Shown piece by piece: positions 45,301-58,868 of a DNA stretch of 64,000 nt. Source of the DNA: Agapanthus africanus. Taxonomy: Eukaryota > Streptophyta > Magnoliopsida > Asparagales > Amaryllidaceae. A program made the translations under genes and the position numbers. The DNA is taken from NCBI GenBank assembly GCA_030015575.1, contig CM057337.1:376673582-376737581 (forward strand), written 5' to 3'. Numbering within the stretch: the stretch's first letter is position 1; every line of letters begins with the position of its first letter. Under the pieces are notes generated by a model, which saw only the letters and a list, made by a program, of their open reading frames with translations, had not been told where the DNA came from and did not search any database.

Positions 45301-46864
45301 GACAAAATTTTTGAATGGCTGGTATTAATTTCTGCACTAACCCAATCTTTTGACTTGTACATGTTGTAATTAGTCTTAGGTTTTTTTCTTTTTCTTTTAA
45401 TAAAATTCTCACCCTGATGTCTAAGTCTAGCCACCAGAGATGGGGGCAACGATGAGGACATCGTAAAACTCAGGTTTGGGGGGAGCACTGCATCATGTGT
45501 ATATTCTGCATTGCATACATATTAAAAATCCTATAAAAATTGAAAAAATTTCCAAAAATTATAAATTTTTTTCATCTTATCTAGTGGGGGAACATAGATT
45601 CAAAGTCTGACGGTTCGGTTGATGAGTTAGAAATAACTAAACACTTTTTGTGAGACCGACGACCCGAAAAATAACACTCCTTTGTGTTTAACCGTGGCTA
45701 ATTTGCGTTTTTATATCACTTTTCACGTGTCGTAAATTTTTGAGAATTTGATGAAAATTTGACATGTCTGTAAACTTTTAAAATTGATAAACATCTTTAA
45801 GATCAAACATGTTTGTTCTGAGTTAAGTAATATCAGGAATAGTTCATAAAGTAAGGTGAATATGAAGAATATTATTGAAGTTTTAAAAGAAGTTATAAGT
45901 CTGAAAAATAACCCATCTGAAACCTTGATGGAGTAATTACATACCTTATTCATAAATCACGTCTTTTGGATTTAAAAAGGAAAAGCTGGCTATATCTCCA
46001 TTTTCACTGCTTTTAGAATACTTTAAACGCAAATGAGTCTTTTGTTTTGTGGCCTTGGTAACTTGGGTAATTAAGTCCTTGGGGTGTCTCCACACCTAAT
46101 GCCCTAAAACCATCTAGTTTGGGAGTCATTGACCCAAATCTCTAAGTTTTCAAACGTCAAATAAAACAAGCGAAGCAAGTATTCAATCCAAGTTAAAGGT
46201 CCTCACGGTTCTTCGTGGGAGAATAATCTTGGCATAGACAAGTTTTCAATTATAAAATAGCTTTTTTCGTGGAGATATGAAGGTTTACGTTGTATAAAAA
46301 CGTTGTACGCAATCACAAAGGTATGTATGACTGACAACAGGTGAAAGGTAGGAATGAAAAATAAGACATAGGTTCTCTGTTAAAATTGATATTTATTCTG
46401 ACTTGAAACCTAACCGGAGAATAAAACTTGAGAAAATCTTAACTCCTTTCAAACTCGTGTGATCCTTTAGAAGTCAATCCTGGTGTGTATTTATGACTTG
46501 ATGACCCTAATCAATTTTCTTAAAAACTTATGGACACTATCCGCACAATCACGAAAAGACGAGTATAGGCTTTTGTTAAGAAAATTGTGAGGAGTGAAAA
46601 ATAAGGTCTAACGTTTCTGACTTGGGTAATAGAACTTCTAACTTTGATCTCTAACCTTAAGATTAGAATCAATAGGTTTTCCACGACGCTAACTTGACTA
46701 GAATTTGTGGGTGTAATCCGCTGAAAACCCTCAGGAGACAACACTCCTCCTACTAGGGACACCTAGAGGTTTAACGGCTTGTTGCACATGCTTAGTGCAA
46801 TCGCGTTCCTTGCGAAAGTGAGGCTAGGATTTTTTGTATTGCTCGGGACGAGCAATAGATATGT
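45301..46864 (+). other. G 3' untranslated region
   Basis: AT-rich, no gene. A purine/G-run caggtttggggggag at 45471-45485 resembles the G-rich tracts seen near the end of coding regions in Athila/Tat elements. Otherwise nothing recognised. Confidence 0.55.
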
Positions 46865-46875
46865 TTGGGGGTATT
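46865..46875 (+). other. G polypurine tract
   Basis: ttgggggtatt lies immediately before the 3' LTR start TGTTCATCACGG. Confidence 0.75.
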
Positions 46876-48668
46876 TGTTCATCACGGAAAACTGCATTTT
46901 AATACCCTCATTCGTTATCTATTTTTGTATATACCGGTACAATTAATCAGTGTCTACTCAGTAATTACAATTTACAGGTGTTAGTGATAAAATATTGGAA
47001 ACACATTCAAAATCACGGATATAACGTTGGGAGCTGACACTGCAGACAGAACAGAAAAACGATCGATATCCGAAGAGCTCTTTTGAAAATAATCATGTGC
47101 ACACATTTTTTTTTGGTCCAACGCAACACAAGTGTACACATAGCACTTTGGTTCTTAGACCTAGGTGGGGATGCCCATGGCACAAGACATGATGAAGTGG
47201 GCAAATGGGGTGACATGAGTTTTTATGCTAAAAGTTTTGATGTGATATGTGGCATTGTGTTCCCTCCAATTTTCTGCATACAAACCAGGTTATTTTTGAC
47301 CAAACAAACAGCACCAGAGTGATGTTGGAAGTGACACAAGACCACACAATGAGCACGAGACCAAGTGCTCGGATTTTGGCCTGTGAGGTACCCTCCAAAT
47401 CCGGCGAGCTCGGCCCCCCATGCTCCAATTGGCCCCATCTTTTTACAGGCCTCCCTTGTTGCCACGTAGGCTTGTTTTTATTGTTTGTTTAATCATCTTT
47501 TGTGCCTATAAATAGCAGATCAGTGGCAAGGGAAAGAGATACCATGTATATACTCCATTCATAGTTTTGTTTTAAGTTAGTTTTTGGTTTAGCTTGAGGG
47601 TGAGTGGGCTACAATCTTGGTTTCTTCTTCTTCTTCCCTCTTGAAGCTCTCTTTGGAGTGCTTCATTAAGGAGGTTGAACAAGTCACTAAAACATTGTAC
47701 CTCTTCTTCAAGTATTAGTACATTGTTATTTCTTTTATTTACTTACTTTCTTTACTTGCTTTATTATCATGCTTAACTAATTCTTTGGTTGTGATGTGGG
47801 TGAGGAAGTGAGATGAAAGTCTTTGCCTCCTCCACCTCTTGATTATATTTAAAATGCTTAACTTATGACTCTAACTTAAAGATTGTTAATGTATTGACAT
47901 GATACGTTATTTTGACACATGGTTCTTGTAACCTCCTCATATACTATATTCATTCGCTTTCCCCATTTCAATGTTTAAATTAAAATCCATTTGGTGTTAA
48001 GTTCGCTAAGCTTGGATATCGTATCTTGTGAATAAGAACTTGACAAATCTCTTAATTTCATATACGATATACCATCACAACCTCTTTGCAAACTCAACAG
48101 TAATATCATTTGTTTTCACTAACCACTTTGTGTTTTTGTTGTTGCGGTATGCTTGCTAACCTTTGTGCTTAGTGTTGATACCCCAAGCGCGGACATAAAA
48201 ACGGTAAGTGATCAAAACGAACTCGTTTCGTGCTTTGCGGCGAATATCGGACTTTGATGGTTTGTGCTCCGCAACCGTGTTGACAAGTCGTGCTTCATGC
48301 CGGGACCAAGGTATGGCCGGACAACTCATGATCACGGGACGATATGGGTAAACGTCACGTTTCGACCTTCCGAACCAAGCCACAACCATTCTTCACTTAC
48401 TTGTTTTCTTCATTTTCTTCATTTTCGTATTCTTTTATATTTTTGTGACAAAACCCCAATTCATTGATTTGTTAACCTTAAACAACAGTACCTAATACAC
48501 AATTCCTTGCGGATCGACCCGTGCTTGCCGGCTCGCTGCAACGCGACGTGCACTTGCGGTTATAAATTTTAAAACGAGAACGATCTCGCATGCGCATTCC
48601 TTTATTTCCAAAGCCGATATCATATTTCCAAACTATACGCGTTTGCACGCTCGAGTGAATTCCCAACA
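46876..48668 (+). repeat. G 3' LTR
   Basis: 1793 bp, matching 30728-32507, ending CCCAACA next to gctgg. TATAAATA box at 47507-47514. Confidence 0.92.
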
Positions 48669-49680
48669 GCTGGCAGTGGGTTTAACCACAGGCCGCAAGC
48701 GGCACTAGCTGTACATAACGGCCCCCAGGTATAGGTCGATGAGAAGGCCGATGAGAATAACTCATACGAACTCCAACTGAGCCTATTTGTGACAATCTCT
48801 GTACAGTCCAGTCTGTTCGTCTAAGAGTTTGCCATATTGGGCCTAGGGGACGGTAATCGTCAGACGCCTAATAGCGCAATAAGTCATGACGGAGCGTAGC
48901 CCATTACACCCTGAGAAACTACAAGAGTACCTACCAGTAAATCTCGCTTGCCCTGGCCAGGGACTTTGTGTAATGGCTCTCTAAACACAGCGCGATATCA
49001 ACCCCCAATATCGAGAGAGACGAATCCTATTTAACCGCCACCGCCTCCAAGTGCTTCGGGACTGCACCCAACTATTACCTGTTTGCACAACTTCTTTGAG
49101 CATGGTAGGGTAATAATCAAAGTACAGTGGGAACACACTCGAGGCGAAGCAGCAGTGTCAAGTCGACGGACTAAGTTGTACTCATGTCACCTTGGAACTG
49201 CTACCCGATGATAGGTATAATACCCACAAACAGTTCCCGATGAGTCCTATCCGGTGTATTTATAACCCAATGAGCACCTGCATACTATCTCAATACGATG
49301 TACAAATGGTTGTAGGACAGACCATCTCCTATGCTTGGATGAAAAGCGTATAACTAGTCTACTCTAGAGTATCGATGCCCTATCTTGATAATCCTATGAC
49401 TAGGGACCCGCATAAGGATGTTCTTATAGACTACTCATCCCCGACTAGTGTGACTGCCATCACAACGCTGATAATCAAGCAAAGATCCTAAGGGCTCTAC
49501 CAATATGTATAAGTGATATGCTAAAAGAAACACATGTGCACATTGAGGTAGAAACAAACCAGGTAGCATACTACCATTTTGAGCAAGACTGTTATTACAA
49601 CTGTGAATATCCCAAGCTTCCATTAAGTAATATACAAACCAGTACTATACAATAATGGCCTCTAGGGCATATATCACTAA
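48669..49680 (-). repeat. Minus-strand copia LTR fragment, second part
   Basis: Continues from 30727, with gctgg duplicated. It ends at the LTR's 5' terminus (minus-strand TTAGTGATATATGCCCTAGAGGCC), where the usual TGTTAG is altered, and abuts copia pol P at about 49680. No target duplication can be found because its other end is truncated. Confidence 0.8.
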
Positions 49681-49784
49681 AAGGATTGCATCATGGAGAA
49701 TGATGACCCGACTAGTTTCGAGCTGGCCATCATGAGTGGAGACTCCGTGAAATGGCTGGATGCTATGCGATCCGAGATAGAATC
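49681..49784 (+). pseudogene. Copia pol P, integrase-RT linker piece
   Basis: Reads DCIMENDDPTSFELAIMSGD then VKWLDAMRSEIES, parallel to DCIMEDDDPISFKQAITSR in H1. Solo LTR S1 cuts it at 49784. Confidence 0.88.
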
Positions 49785-51825
49785 TGTAAGTCCACGTTGC
49801 CCACCCCGGTGCTTGCGGGGAGGCGGAAAACGGAATAAAAATCGGATTTTTATCGAACTAGGCAACATGGACTAGCTTTAGGAGGATCTTTGCTAAACAA
49901 AAACTAACTAAAAGCTAACTAGATTTAGCTATATGGAAGAAAGGTTATACCTTGGGCTTTATGTCCTTCTCTCCTTGCTCCTTGGAGTGGAAGAAAGAGA
50001 TCACCTTGTCGCCTTCTCTAGTCGAAGAAGGATCCACCCGAGAGCCTCAACCTTTGGCTTCAACTTCAAGCTAGAAGTAACTAAGGTGCTAGAAGTGCTA
50101 ATCCTAGAACCTTAGATGAGAGTAGAGATTACTTTGGAGAGGTTTAACTCAAGCTCAAGTGTTTCTCAACACATGAGAGGGGAGAGCTTGAGAGAGAGGA
50201 AGAGGAGGAGAGAGAATCAATATGATAGAATGAGGAGAATAATGAACCATTCTTACATATATGTGTGAATTATGTAAATTAGATAATTAGCTAGATAATT
50301 GTCATGGTTAATCAAGAATTGACCATTATCATTACATATTTAATGCAAATTGCAAGGATCAAAGAGCATCTTTTATATGGAATGATGATGGTCAAAGTGT
50401 CAACCTAGGTCAACAAGTCAAGTATGGTCAAAAGGTCAACAACCCTAACCATGCACAATTATTTAACTAATATCAATTATTCATAATACACACATAAGCA
50501 TTAGGGTTAAGAAAATGACAATGGTCATTAACCCTAATCAAAGTCCTCTCCCTCTGTCTCAGTCAACTGTGCATACGCACCCGCATCCGTGATCCGAGGA
50601 ACACGAATACAATGAGATAAAACCAATCCCAAATCATATACTGGGATCTGGATTAAACCAAAGCCCGCTAGTATAAGCTGTCCGGACAGCAAACGTGCAC
50701 AAGTGCGCGGATGTGAACGAACCCTGTCGCAAAACCATGCGACCTCTACTCATTTTGCCTAAAGGCGAATAACTCTCTGTGCGGGACTCTAAAGACTCGA
50801 CACTACGCTGGCAGTGGGTTTAACCACAGACCGCAAGCGGCACTAGCTGTACGTAACGGTCCCCAGGTAGATGCCGATAAGAAGACTGACGAGGTGAACC
50901 CATCTGAACTCCTACTGAGCCTGTATGTGACAGTCTCTGTACAGTTCGGTCTGTTCGTCTGATACATCGCATGGCGGGCCTAGGGGGCAGTGAATGTCAG
51001 TCCCCTAATAGCGGTACAAGTCGTGTCGGAGTGTATCCCAGAACACCCTGAGATAACACTGGAAACCTACCAGTATATCTCGCTTTCCCTGGCCAGGGAC
51101 TACTTGTGTAATGGCTCTCCTAGACACAGCGTGATGTCAACCCCCAATACCGGGAGAGACAAATCCTGTCTAACCGTCACTGCCTCCAAGTGCTTCGGGA
51201 CTGCACCCAACTACTACCTGTTTGCACGACTCCTTTGAGCCGTGGTAGGGTAGTAATCTAAGTACAGTGGGAACACACTCGAGGCGAAGTGATAGTGTCA
51301 AGTCGGCGGACTAAGCTGTACTCATGTCACCTGGGAACTGATAACTGACGATAGGTATAATACCAACCAACAGTTCCCGACGAGTCCTGTCCAGTGTACT
51401 CGTAACCTAACGAGCACCCGCATACTATCTCAAGTACGACGTACTGACGGCTATGGGACAGACCGTCTCCCCCGCTGGGATGAGAAGCGCATATGCTAGT
51501 CTACTCCGGAGTATCAATGCCCTGTCTCGATAGTCCAACGACTAGGGACCTGTATAAGGATGTGCTTATGGATTACCCAGCCCCCACGAGTGTGAGCGCC
51601 ATCACAACGCTGGTAATCAAGCAAAGATCCTAAGGGCTCTACTAATATGTATATAAGTGATATGCTAAAAGAAACACATGCACATATTAAAGCAGAGACA
51701 AACCAAGTAGCATACTACCATTTCGAGCAAGATTGTATATACAACTGTGAATATCCCAAGATTTCATTAAGTAATATACATACTAGTATGATACAGTAAT
51801 GGCCTCTAGGGCATATACACTAACA
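49785..51825 (-). repeat. Solo copia LTR S1 (TGTTAG type)
   Basis: 2041 bp with perfect target duplication gaatc (49780-49784 and 51826-51830). In minus orientation it runs TGTTAGTGTATATGCCC ... ACTTACA. No internal sequence, so it formed by LTR-LTR recombination. Removing it rejoins the pol reading frame exactly. Confidence 0.92.
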
Positions 51826-52641
51826 GAATCCATGTACACCAACCAAGTATGGACTTTGGAAGTTGCTCCTGAAAGGGAAAACCCATTTGGTGTAACTGGA
51901 TATTCAAAAAGAAGATAGGTGTAGATAGAAAAGTTGAGCCTTTCAAAGCTATACTTATAGCAAAAGGTTTTCGTCAATGACCTGGCGTCGACAATGATGA
52001 AACCTTTTCTCCTGTCGCTATGCTTAAGTCCATCAGGATCCTACTTGCCATTGCTGCATACCATGACTACGAAATCTGGCAGATGGACGTCAAGACCGCT
52101 TTTCTAAATGGTGATTTAGAATAGAGCGTGTACATGACACAGCCAGAGGGATTCATAGATAGTGGGACTAGCAGAAAGGTGTGCAAGCTGCTTAAATCCA
52201 TCTATGGATTAAAGAAGGCATCGCGGAGTTGGAACATCTGTTTTGATGAAGTTATCAAAGAGTTTGACTTCATCAAAAATACAGATGAACCTTGTATATA
52301 CAAGAAGGTAGTAAAGAGTAAGGTAGTCTTCCTCGTATTGTACGTGGATGAAATACTCTTGATAGGAAACGCTGTTCCTATGCAACACTCGGTCAAGCTC
52401 TTCTTATCATTCAAGTTATCCATGAATGATCTTGGTGATGCCTCCTACATTCTTGGGATAAATATCTATAGAGATAGATCTAAACAGATATTGGGATTGT
52501 CCCAATCCAGGTAAATAGACACCATACTAAAGAGGTTTAGTATGGAAGATTCCAAACGAGGTAATGTACCCGCTTGTTCAGGAGTCACTCTCTCCATAGA
52601 GATGTCTCCCAAGACTGATTTGGAGAGGGCTCACATGCAAG
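51826..52641 (+). pseudogene. Copia pol P, reverse transcriptase
   Basis: RT continues from MYTNQVWTLE through the palm (MDVKTAFLNGDLE, YMTQPEGFID) to LYVDEILLIGNAVP. The second aspartate of the YVDD active site is glutamate, which should abolish activity. Stops occur near 51977 (RQ*P), 52121 (E*SV) and 52512. D cuts it at 52641 inside DLERAHMQ. Confidence 0.92.
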
Positions 52642-54866
52642 TGTAGGGTTCCTAGGCACACTAGTGAGGTCTCACAAGGCATCGAACATGCCATTTTCAA
52701 AAATTCTAGGTGCCGAGAGACCCGACTACGGATCGTTTGCTAGAAAACTAGGCGAAAAAGCTAACTAGTTAACACTTAACTACAAGATACGGAAATACAA
52801 CCTTTGTAGATCCGGTGCTCCACCTCCATAGCTCCGCAACGAGGTCCTCTCCGCTGTCCAAATCAAATCCGGGCTCTAGCGTCGGCTTCGTCGGAGAATG
52901 GGCAAGCTAGGTCGTCGATGTCCATGCCGAAGATGATCTACGTCGAGGCATCGCAAAATCAAGCTCCGACTTCACCAAGTCAAGAAACTTGTGAAGAAAA
53001 CACACTCTACTACTTGGCAAGAGGTAGAGGATGAAGAAATAGGAAGTGGGTAGACTTTAGTTTTGGATTTCTCGCTCATTTCCATCACTTGCCATTGATG
53101 GGGCAAGCTTTCTTCACTTGAAGAAATGGAAGAAGAAGAAGGAAATTGTTATAATAAGTTTTTTATGAAAAGAATAATAATATCATTCTTATCATAACTT
53201 TAACCTAAGTTAAGTGTAGAGAATTGACCAAGGTTAAAGGAATGGTTAGGGTTAAGGAGATGAGACAAAAATGGTGACATAATGAAAGCTTCATGAAGCT
53301 TCATGTTTAAAACAAAACTAGCCACCATTTTTGACTTCTTTTCCTTTTCTCATTTATTTTTTAAATGCAAATGAAAAGATAAATGAATGAATAAAAGAAA
53401 ACCCTAATCATTCACTTAACCTAGGTTTAATTCATTACACTTAACAAAAAAGATATGTATCATCAAACATGATACAATCAAGTGCACAAAATCATATCGC
53501 ATATGCAATGCGCACCCCCGAGTGAGAAAATCCATTTAAAGTGAACCGATACTAGTTAATGCAAAGTAATATATCAAATATATAATTATGCATTAAATCA
53601 TTAAATCAACTCTTGATTTAACGATCCGGTCATATCGCATATAACCGACTAGTATCCAATGTGTCGGCTTATCGAATCAATCCTTGATTCGATAATTAGG
53701 TTATATCGCATACAACCTTTCGACACATTGATCGCGAGAATGAAATACGGTATCACATACACGCACAACTCTCGGTCCCGCACATATCTCATATGCACTC
53801 CTATTTCGTTTCGCTTGAGCCAGGAAACCTCTGTGTAGGACTCTAAAGACTCGTCAATACGCCGGCAGCAGATGATGATCATATCAAGCATCCACAAGCC
53901 GCAAGCGGTCTGCTAAACGTAACGGCCACCCGGGTATTGAGCGATCTGAAGATCGACGAGCAAGCCCGCTCACACTCCAGTGAATCCAACCAGTAACACT
54001 ACCGTACAGTCCGGTTTGATCGTCTGATATGTCGCATATCCCGCCTAGGGGTGGTAAACGTCAGACCCCAATAGCTCGATAAGTCGTGTCGATATGAGGT
54101 CTATAACTATTCGAGAAACTACTGGTAACACTTACCAGTAAATCTCAGCAACCCTGGCCAGGGATTTCCTGTTATAGCCAATCGAACACAGCGCAACATC
54201 AACCCCCTATACCGGGAGAGATGAATCCCCTCCTATCGCTCATTGCCTCCATGTGACTCGGGACTGTACCCAAAAACCACCGTTTTGCATGCCCTCTTGG
54301 ACGTGGTAAGATGGAAATCAAAGCACAGTGGGAACCACACAAGACTCTATGACGATCTCGGGTCAACAGACTACTCTGTACCAGTGTCACCATAGAACTG
54401 CCATCTGACGTAAGGTATAATACCATCTGGGAGTTCTCGGCGAGTCCGTCCAGTGTACCCAGTCTCTACTGAGCATCCGTATATCATCTCTGATGTCAAA
54501 CACCAATGGATATGGGATCATCCATCGCCCATCTATATGGGTCGAGAAGGTACACGCTAGTCTACTCTGGTATTTCGATGCCCCGTCTCGATATACCCAC
54601 GACTAGGGACTTTGAAGGATGTACTTATAGACTACCATGTCCCCACTAGTATGATCCGCATCATAGTCCAGGTAGTCAAGTACAGATCCTAAGGGCTTTA
54701 CCAACATGTAACAGAGAGATAAACAGTATACACGTTAAAGTAAAGATCAACCAGATAGCATACTATCATGTCGAGCAAGAAAGTCCTCCCTATATATGTC
54801 CCAGCATCCACTACAATATACATCCTATGTACAGTAATGGCCTCTAGGGCATACATATAACTAACA
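52642..54866 (-). repeat. D 3' LTR
   Basis: 2225 bp, identical in length to the 5' copy. In sense it runs TGTTAGTTATATGTATGCCC ... GGAACCCTACA. Confidence 0.95.
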
Positions 54867-54877
54867 ATCTCCCACTT
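54867..54877 (-). other. D polypurine tract
   Basis: AAGTGGGAGAT on the minus strand, adjacent to the 3' LTR. Confidence 0.9.
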
Positions 54878-54884
54878 GCACTAG

Positions 54885-57655
54885 GGCCATATGTAGCAGT
54901 GGTTTGAAGTATCTCATACTCAACCATCCCATAAAAATCTCTCTGTGGGAACAGGCCTTTGTGAGTGGATCCGCTGTGTTGTCCTCTGAGTCTACTCTCC
55001 TAACCTCGATCACCCTGGAGATCAACCATCTCCATGATCAAGTGATACTGCCTTAGAATATGTCTGGATCACTGATGGGACCGGCGTTCCTTGGCATAAG
55101 CCACAACTCCATTGTCACACAATGGAAGGAACATAGTTCATCTCATGAACCAATATACACCCAAAACAGCCTCTTTGGTAGCATCTTAAGTAGCGATGTA
55201 TCCTGCCTTTATCGTCTAGTATGCCACGGTATCTAGCTTGGAACTCTTCCAACATACCGTCCCTGCATTGAGGGTAAAGACAATGCCTGTGACTGACATT
55301 CAGTCGTCTTTATCACCCTGGAACCATTCCAGTGATTCTCCCCAGGATCGATTGATACCTTCTCACTACAACTAGTGAGAATCCTAACATCCATCTAGAT
55401 CTATCTCATAGATCCAAAATCCAGGATTTAGGAGGTATCACTTTTATCCTATATGGAGAATCATTGTGATAAACGGTGATTGACCGAGCGTAGCATAGGA
55501 AACTCCTTTCCTATCAAGAGTATGTCATCCACGTACTCTACGAGGATCACCACCATACTCCCTACTACCTTTTTGTTTATACAAGGTTCATCTACCATTT
55601 TGATGATGTCAAACTCTTTGACTTATCCATCAAAATAGATGTTCCAACTCCGCGATGCCTGCTTTATCCTATGAAACATCTTGCACACATTTCCGCTGCT
55701 CCCACTGTGTACGAGGCCCTCTGGCTGTGTACTTATAGACGCTCTCTTCCAAAATATCATTTTAGAAAAGCATTCATGACACCCAACCACCAGATATCGT
55801 AGTCATGGTATGTAGCCCTGGTAAGTAGGATCTGGATGGACTTAAGCATAGCTACTTGAAAAGGTTTCATCATTTTCCACGCCTGGTCGATGACGAAAAG
55901 TTTTAACAAGTCTAGCTTTGAAAATCTCAACTTTTCCATCTACACCAAGTAATCTTCTCAAGATATACTTGCTCCTGATGGGGATTTAACCCTTCAGATA
56001 TAGCAACCAAAGTCCATACTTTGTTGGTGTATAAGGATTCCATCTCAGATCGATAAACATCCAGCCATTCTTACAGAGTCCCACTCCTGATGGCCAGCTC
56101 GAAACTAGTTGGGTCATCATCTCATGATGCAATCCTCGCTCCCACTGTCATAGAGAAACCGAAGTATCTCTCAGGTGGGTGAGAAACCCTACTAGATCGG
56201 CGGAGAGGCTGAGGTTCGTTGGTAACTACTGAATCCTTTAGTTCTATCAAATCATCAGCTGCAGTTTGTATAGCTGGAACCTTTCCAGTTCTACATTACA
56301 GACCTTGCCTTGAGCTTATCCGGATTTTGCTTTTAGACATTGGCCGGACAACCCCAAATCTTAACTGACTTAAGACATGGGCTCTTCCCTTTCCATATCA
56401 CATATGAAGTGGTAGGCAACTGATTTGATTTGAACTCTATTCAATAGGTATGCAACTTCTCAAGTGCATAACTCCCAAAAGGAAATAGGTAACTCAGTAG
56501 TACTCATCATAGAGCACACCTTATCATATAGGGTGTGATTGCTCCACCCTGATATACCATCGTGCTATGGTGTATACAGAGGAGTAATGCTGAGAGAGAA
56601 TCTCATTCTCCTTTAGAATAGTCCAGTATTTCCGTGCTCAAGTATTCTCCTCCTTGATCTCATCATAGGACATAATACTTATACCCTTATTTTGGTTCTC
56701 TACTTCTCGCTTATATTATGTGAATATCTCAAAAGGTTCGGACTTGTGTTTCAACAGGAACATATGTCTGAATCTTGAAAGATCATCAGAGAACATAATG
56801 AAGTATAAAGAACCAGTCCTGGCATATGTAGACAGGGGACCTACATACATCAACATGTATCATCCCAAGAGTTTACAAACTCTTTCTCTGTTTTCAGTAA
56901 ACGGAGCTGTGGTCATCTTATCTTTGTGACATGACTGGCGAGTTTCACAAGATGTAAATTCAAACTGATTTAAATATGCATCTAGATGTAACTTCAGCCA
57001 GTCGGGTCGTATTGATATGACCTAGTCTTCAATACCTCAAGAAGGAATCGTTCATTCTGAACTCTTCCTCTTGTGTGTGTTCAGTATACTAAGAACTATA
57101 GTTTGATTTAGAACGTCAATGCTTTTAGATAACGTGCCTGAACCGATCAACTTTTGATATAGGAAATGTTCAAAACATTATCCAACAATACAAAATTTTA
57201 TCATTTCTTTACAGATAAAGAGACTGATATGATTTTGTATATCAGGTTCGGTATCTAATAACATTCGTTCAGAATCAATGTATTTATAATACAGGGTGAC
57301 AGTGACCAACAGACTTGGCTGCAACTCTTGCCCCGTTTTCTGCCTCATGAAACTTATCACCCGTTCTCAGTTCTCTACCTTTCTGTAGCCCTATGTAACA
57401 GATTACATATCTGGGATCCTGATCTGGTATCACATACCCAGGACGTAAAGGATACTGAGAAACAGTTCTGTATATTGAACACACCCGAAGATGATGCATC
57501 ATCATGCACTCTCTTCGTTTGGGCGGCACGGGAAATCTGGTATTCCCCAAATTCCTGCTCTGTCTTATAACAATTATAAGTTGGAGCGGGACCAACGTTC
57601 CCCAGCTCAGTATAACAAGCGGGTTCGGTCAATAATCCGTATTATTATCTTGATT
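54885..57655 (-). pseudogene. Broken copia pol of D
   Basis: In sense order: a gag tail (PACYTELGNVGPAPTYNCY, 57470-57655), protease (CDTRSGSQICNLLH; active-site glycine replaced), integrase (56330-57020; the catalytic glutamate of NGVSE reads DGISG), linker (56090-56320), RT with YVDD kept at 55524-55535, and RNase H (54900-55330; VDSEDNTADPLT). Many stops and shifts make every domain unusable. As in H1, only the last part of gag is present between the expected ATG and protease. LTR near-identity with such a damaged pol implies mobilisation in trans. Confidence 0.85.
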
Positions 57656-57660
57656 AAGGC

Positions 57661-57700
57661 GTGATATGGTCGCTACCTGGAGAGAGAGAGAAGAAAACAC
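57661..57700 (-). promoter_or_regulatory. Candidate 3' splice site, D
   Basis: In sense: TTTTCTTCTCTCTCTCTCC, AG, GTAG, CGACCATATC; the expected ATG is ATA. Same layout as H1 3277-3311. Confidence 0.45.
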
Positions 57701-58119
57701 TCAGCGTGCGCTCTGTCAAGAATAGATTGGTTATTATTTTATCTAAACAGGATGGCTCCCACTGCTTTTTATCAAATCTTCCTTCAAACCCTAAAAGGAA
57801 AGACTAGCCGGGATTAATTACACACTACAAGTTCGCCAATCTTTCAGCCAGGCCAGTGTCGGTACTTTGAGGGAGGTCCCCCGTGCTTTCGCACGAACCT
57901 AATTAATGTAAACCTCGTTTTCCCAGAGGCGTAACCTCGTTAACACCTTTCTAGACACCTACTTGATCGGCTAGTTGTAATGTATAAAACTCTCCCAGGA
58001 GTAACTCTTACTCGCAGCGGGTATCGGGATCCAACTATCTCATAGAAGGTATGCAATCTCATTGCAAATTTCAACACTTGAAATTCCCGATAATATTTTG
58101 CCCCTAGCTCGCTATGACC

Positions 58120-58311
58120 TTGACGCATGCCAAACAACCCATAGTCTGCTAGTCAAGTTCAACCCGTTCATTTCTTGATTGAATTAAACCCACCCGCACG
58201 ACCCTTGACGCATGCCAAACAACGCCGTACGAATACCCTAATCCAATCGCATCATATGCTAGCAGATAAGCACTAGTTAGCTACCGTACACTACGCCTTG
58301 ACGCATGCCAA
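58120..58311 (-). repeat. Three-copy small hairpin array, D
   Basis: In sense TTGGC-ATGC-GTCAA at 58120-58133, 58205-58218 and 58298-58311 (spacing 85 and 93). The first plus-strand copy has outer arms CTATG (58112-58116) and CATAG (58140-58144). The loop differs from A2/F but stem and spacing are kept. Confidence 0.75.
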
Positions 58312-58470
58312 ACAACCGCAGCACGAATACTAACTAGTACTTATCTGAAATGACGGAGGGCTACGACAGGTTTTTCTGAAAACCTATTGCGTAATGAACT
58401 TGATATCGTTGTAGAATCAAATGATTTTTATAATGGAGTGTTTTTGAGGCTTTTCTAGTTTTGCTAAAGA

Positions 58471-58638
58471 AGTCACTCCCGGTGAAGGGATCGTCGGTCC
58501 TTTCCTCGTCGAATGAGGTGCGGGATATATCATATATATCACTGTGCAAAGCAAAACATTTAAAAGCAATCAAAAGACAAACCGAGTGTGTAGCATCTGC
58601 CAGTTATTGCTAAAGGAGTCACTCCTGGTGAAGGGATC
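58471..58638 (-). repeat. Duplicated CCCTTCACCGGG motif, D
   Basis: Copies at 58471-58492 and 58617-58638 (one base changed in the second), 146 bp apart. Confidence 0.7.
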
Positions 58639-58868
58639 TCGGTCCTTTCCTCATCGAATAAGGTGCAGGATATATCATATATACCTCTGTGCAAAGCAAG
58701 AACTGTAGCTACCTGTTTTATTTTGAAATTCGATTCTACAACATCTTAGGTTTCTTTTATTTCATTAATCTCATTAATGAAGTCCCATCATTTAAGTACC
58801 TAAACATCACAGATAAATACGACGTACACTTATGCCATCCGCATTCGCCTCGATGTCCCCTCGTGCAT

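Larger units (their letters stand above)
30728..48668 (+). mobile_element. Athila/Tat-like Ty3/gypsy element G, non-autonomous
   Basis: LTRs 30728-32507 and 46876-48668 with a perfect target duplication gctgg (30723-30727 and 48669-48673). The primer-binding site matches tRNA-Asp. Without nested A2 the internal region is only about 4.1 kb. It holds a broken reading frame with a zinc-knuckle motif but no protease, RT, RNase H or integrase. LTRs differ by a few percent by eye. Confidence 0.9.

Noticed and set aside
45471..45485. G-rich run in G as the LTR-adjacent polypurine tract
   Set aside because: It is about 1.4 kb from the 3' LTR; the adjacent tract is at 46865-46875. It may be an internal tract, which is not shown.
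49785..51825. S1 plus the LTR fragment at 48669-49680 as the two LTRs of one small element
   Set aside because: S1 has its own perfect gaatc duplication in P, and the 104 bp between them is P's pol, not an internal region.
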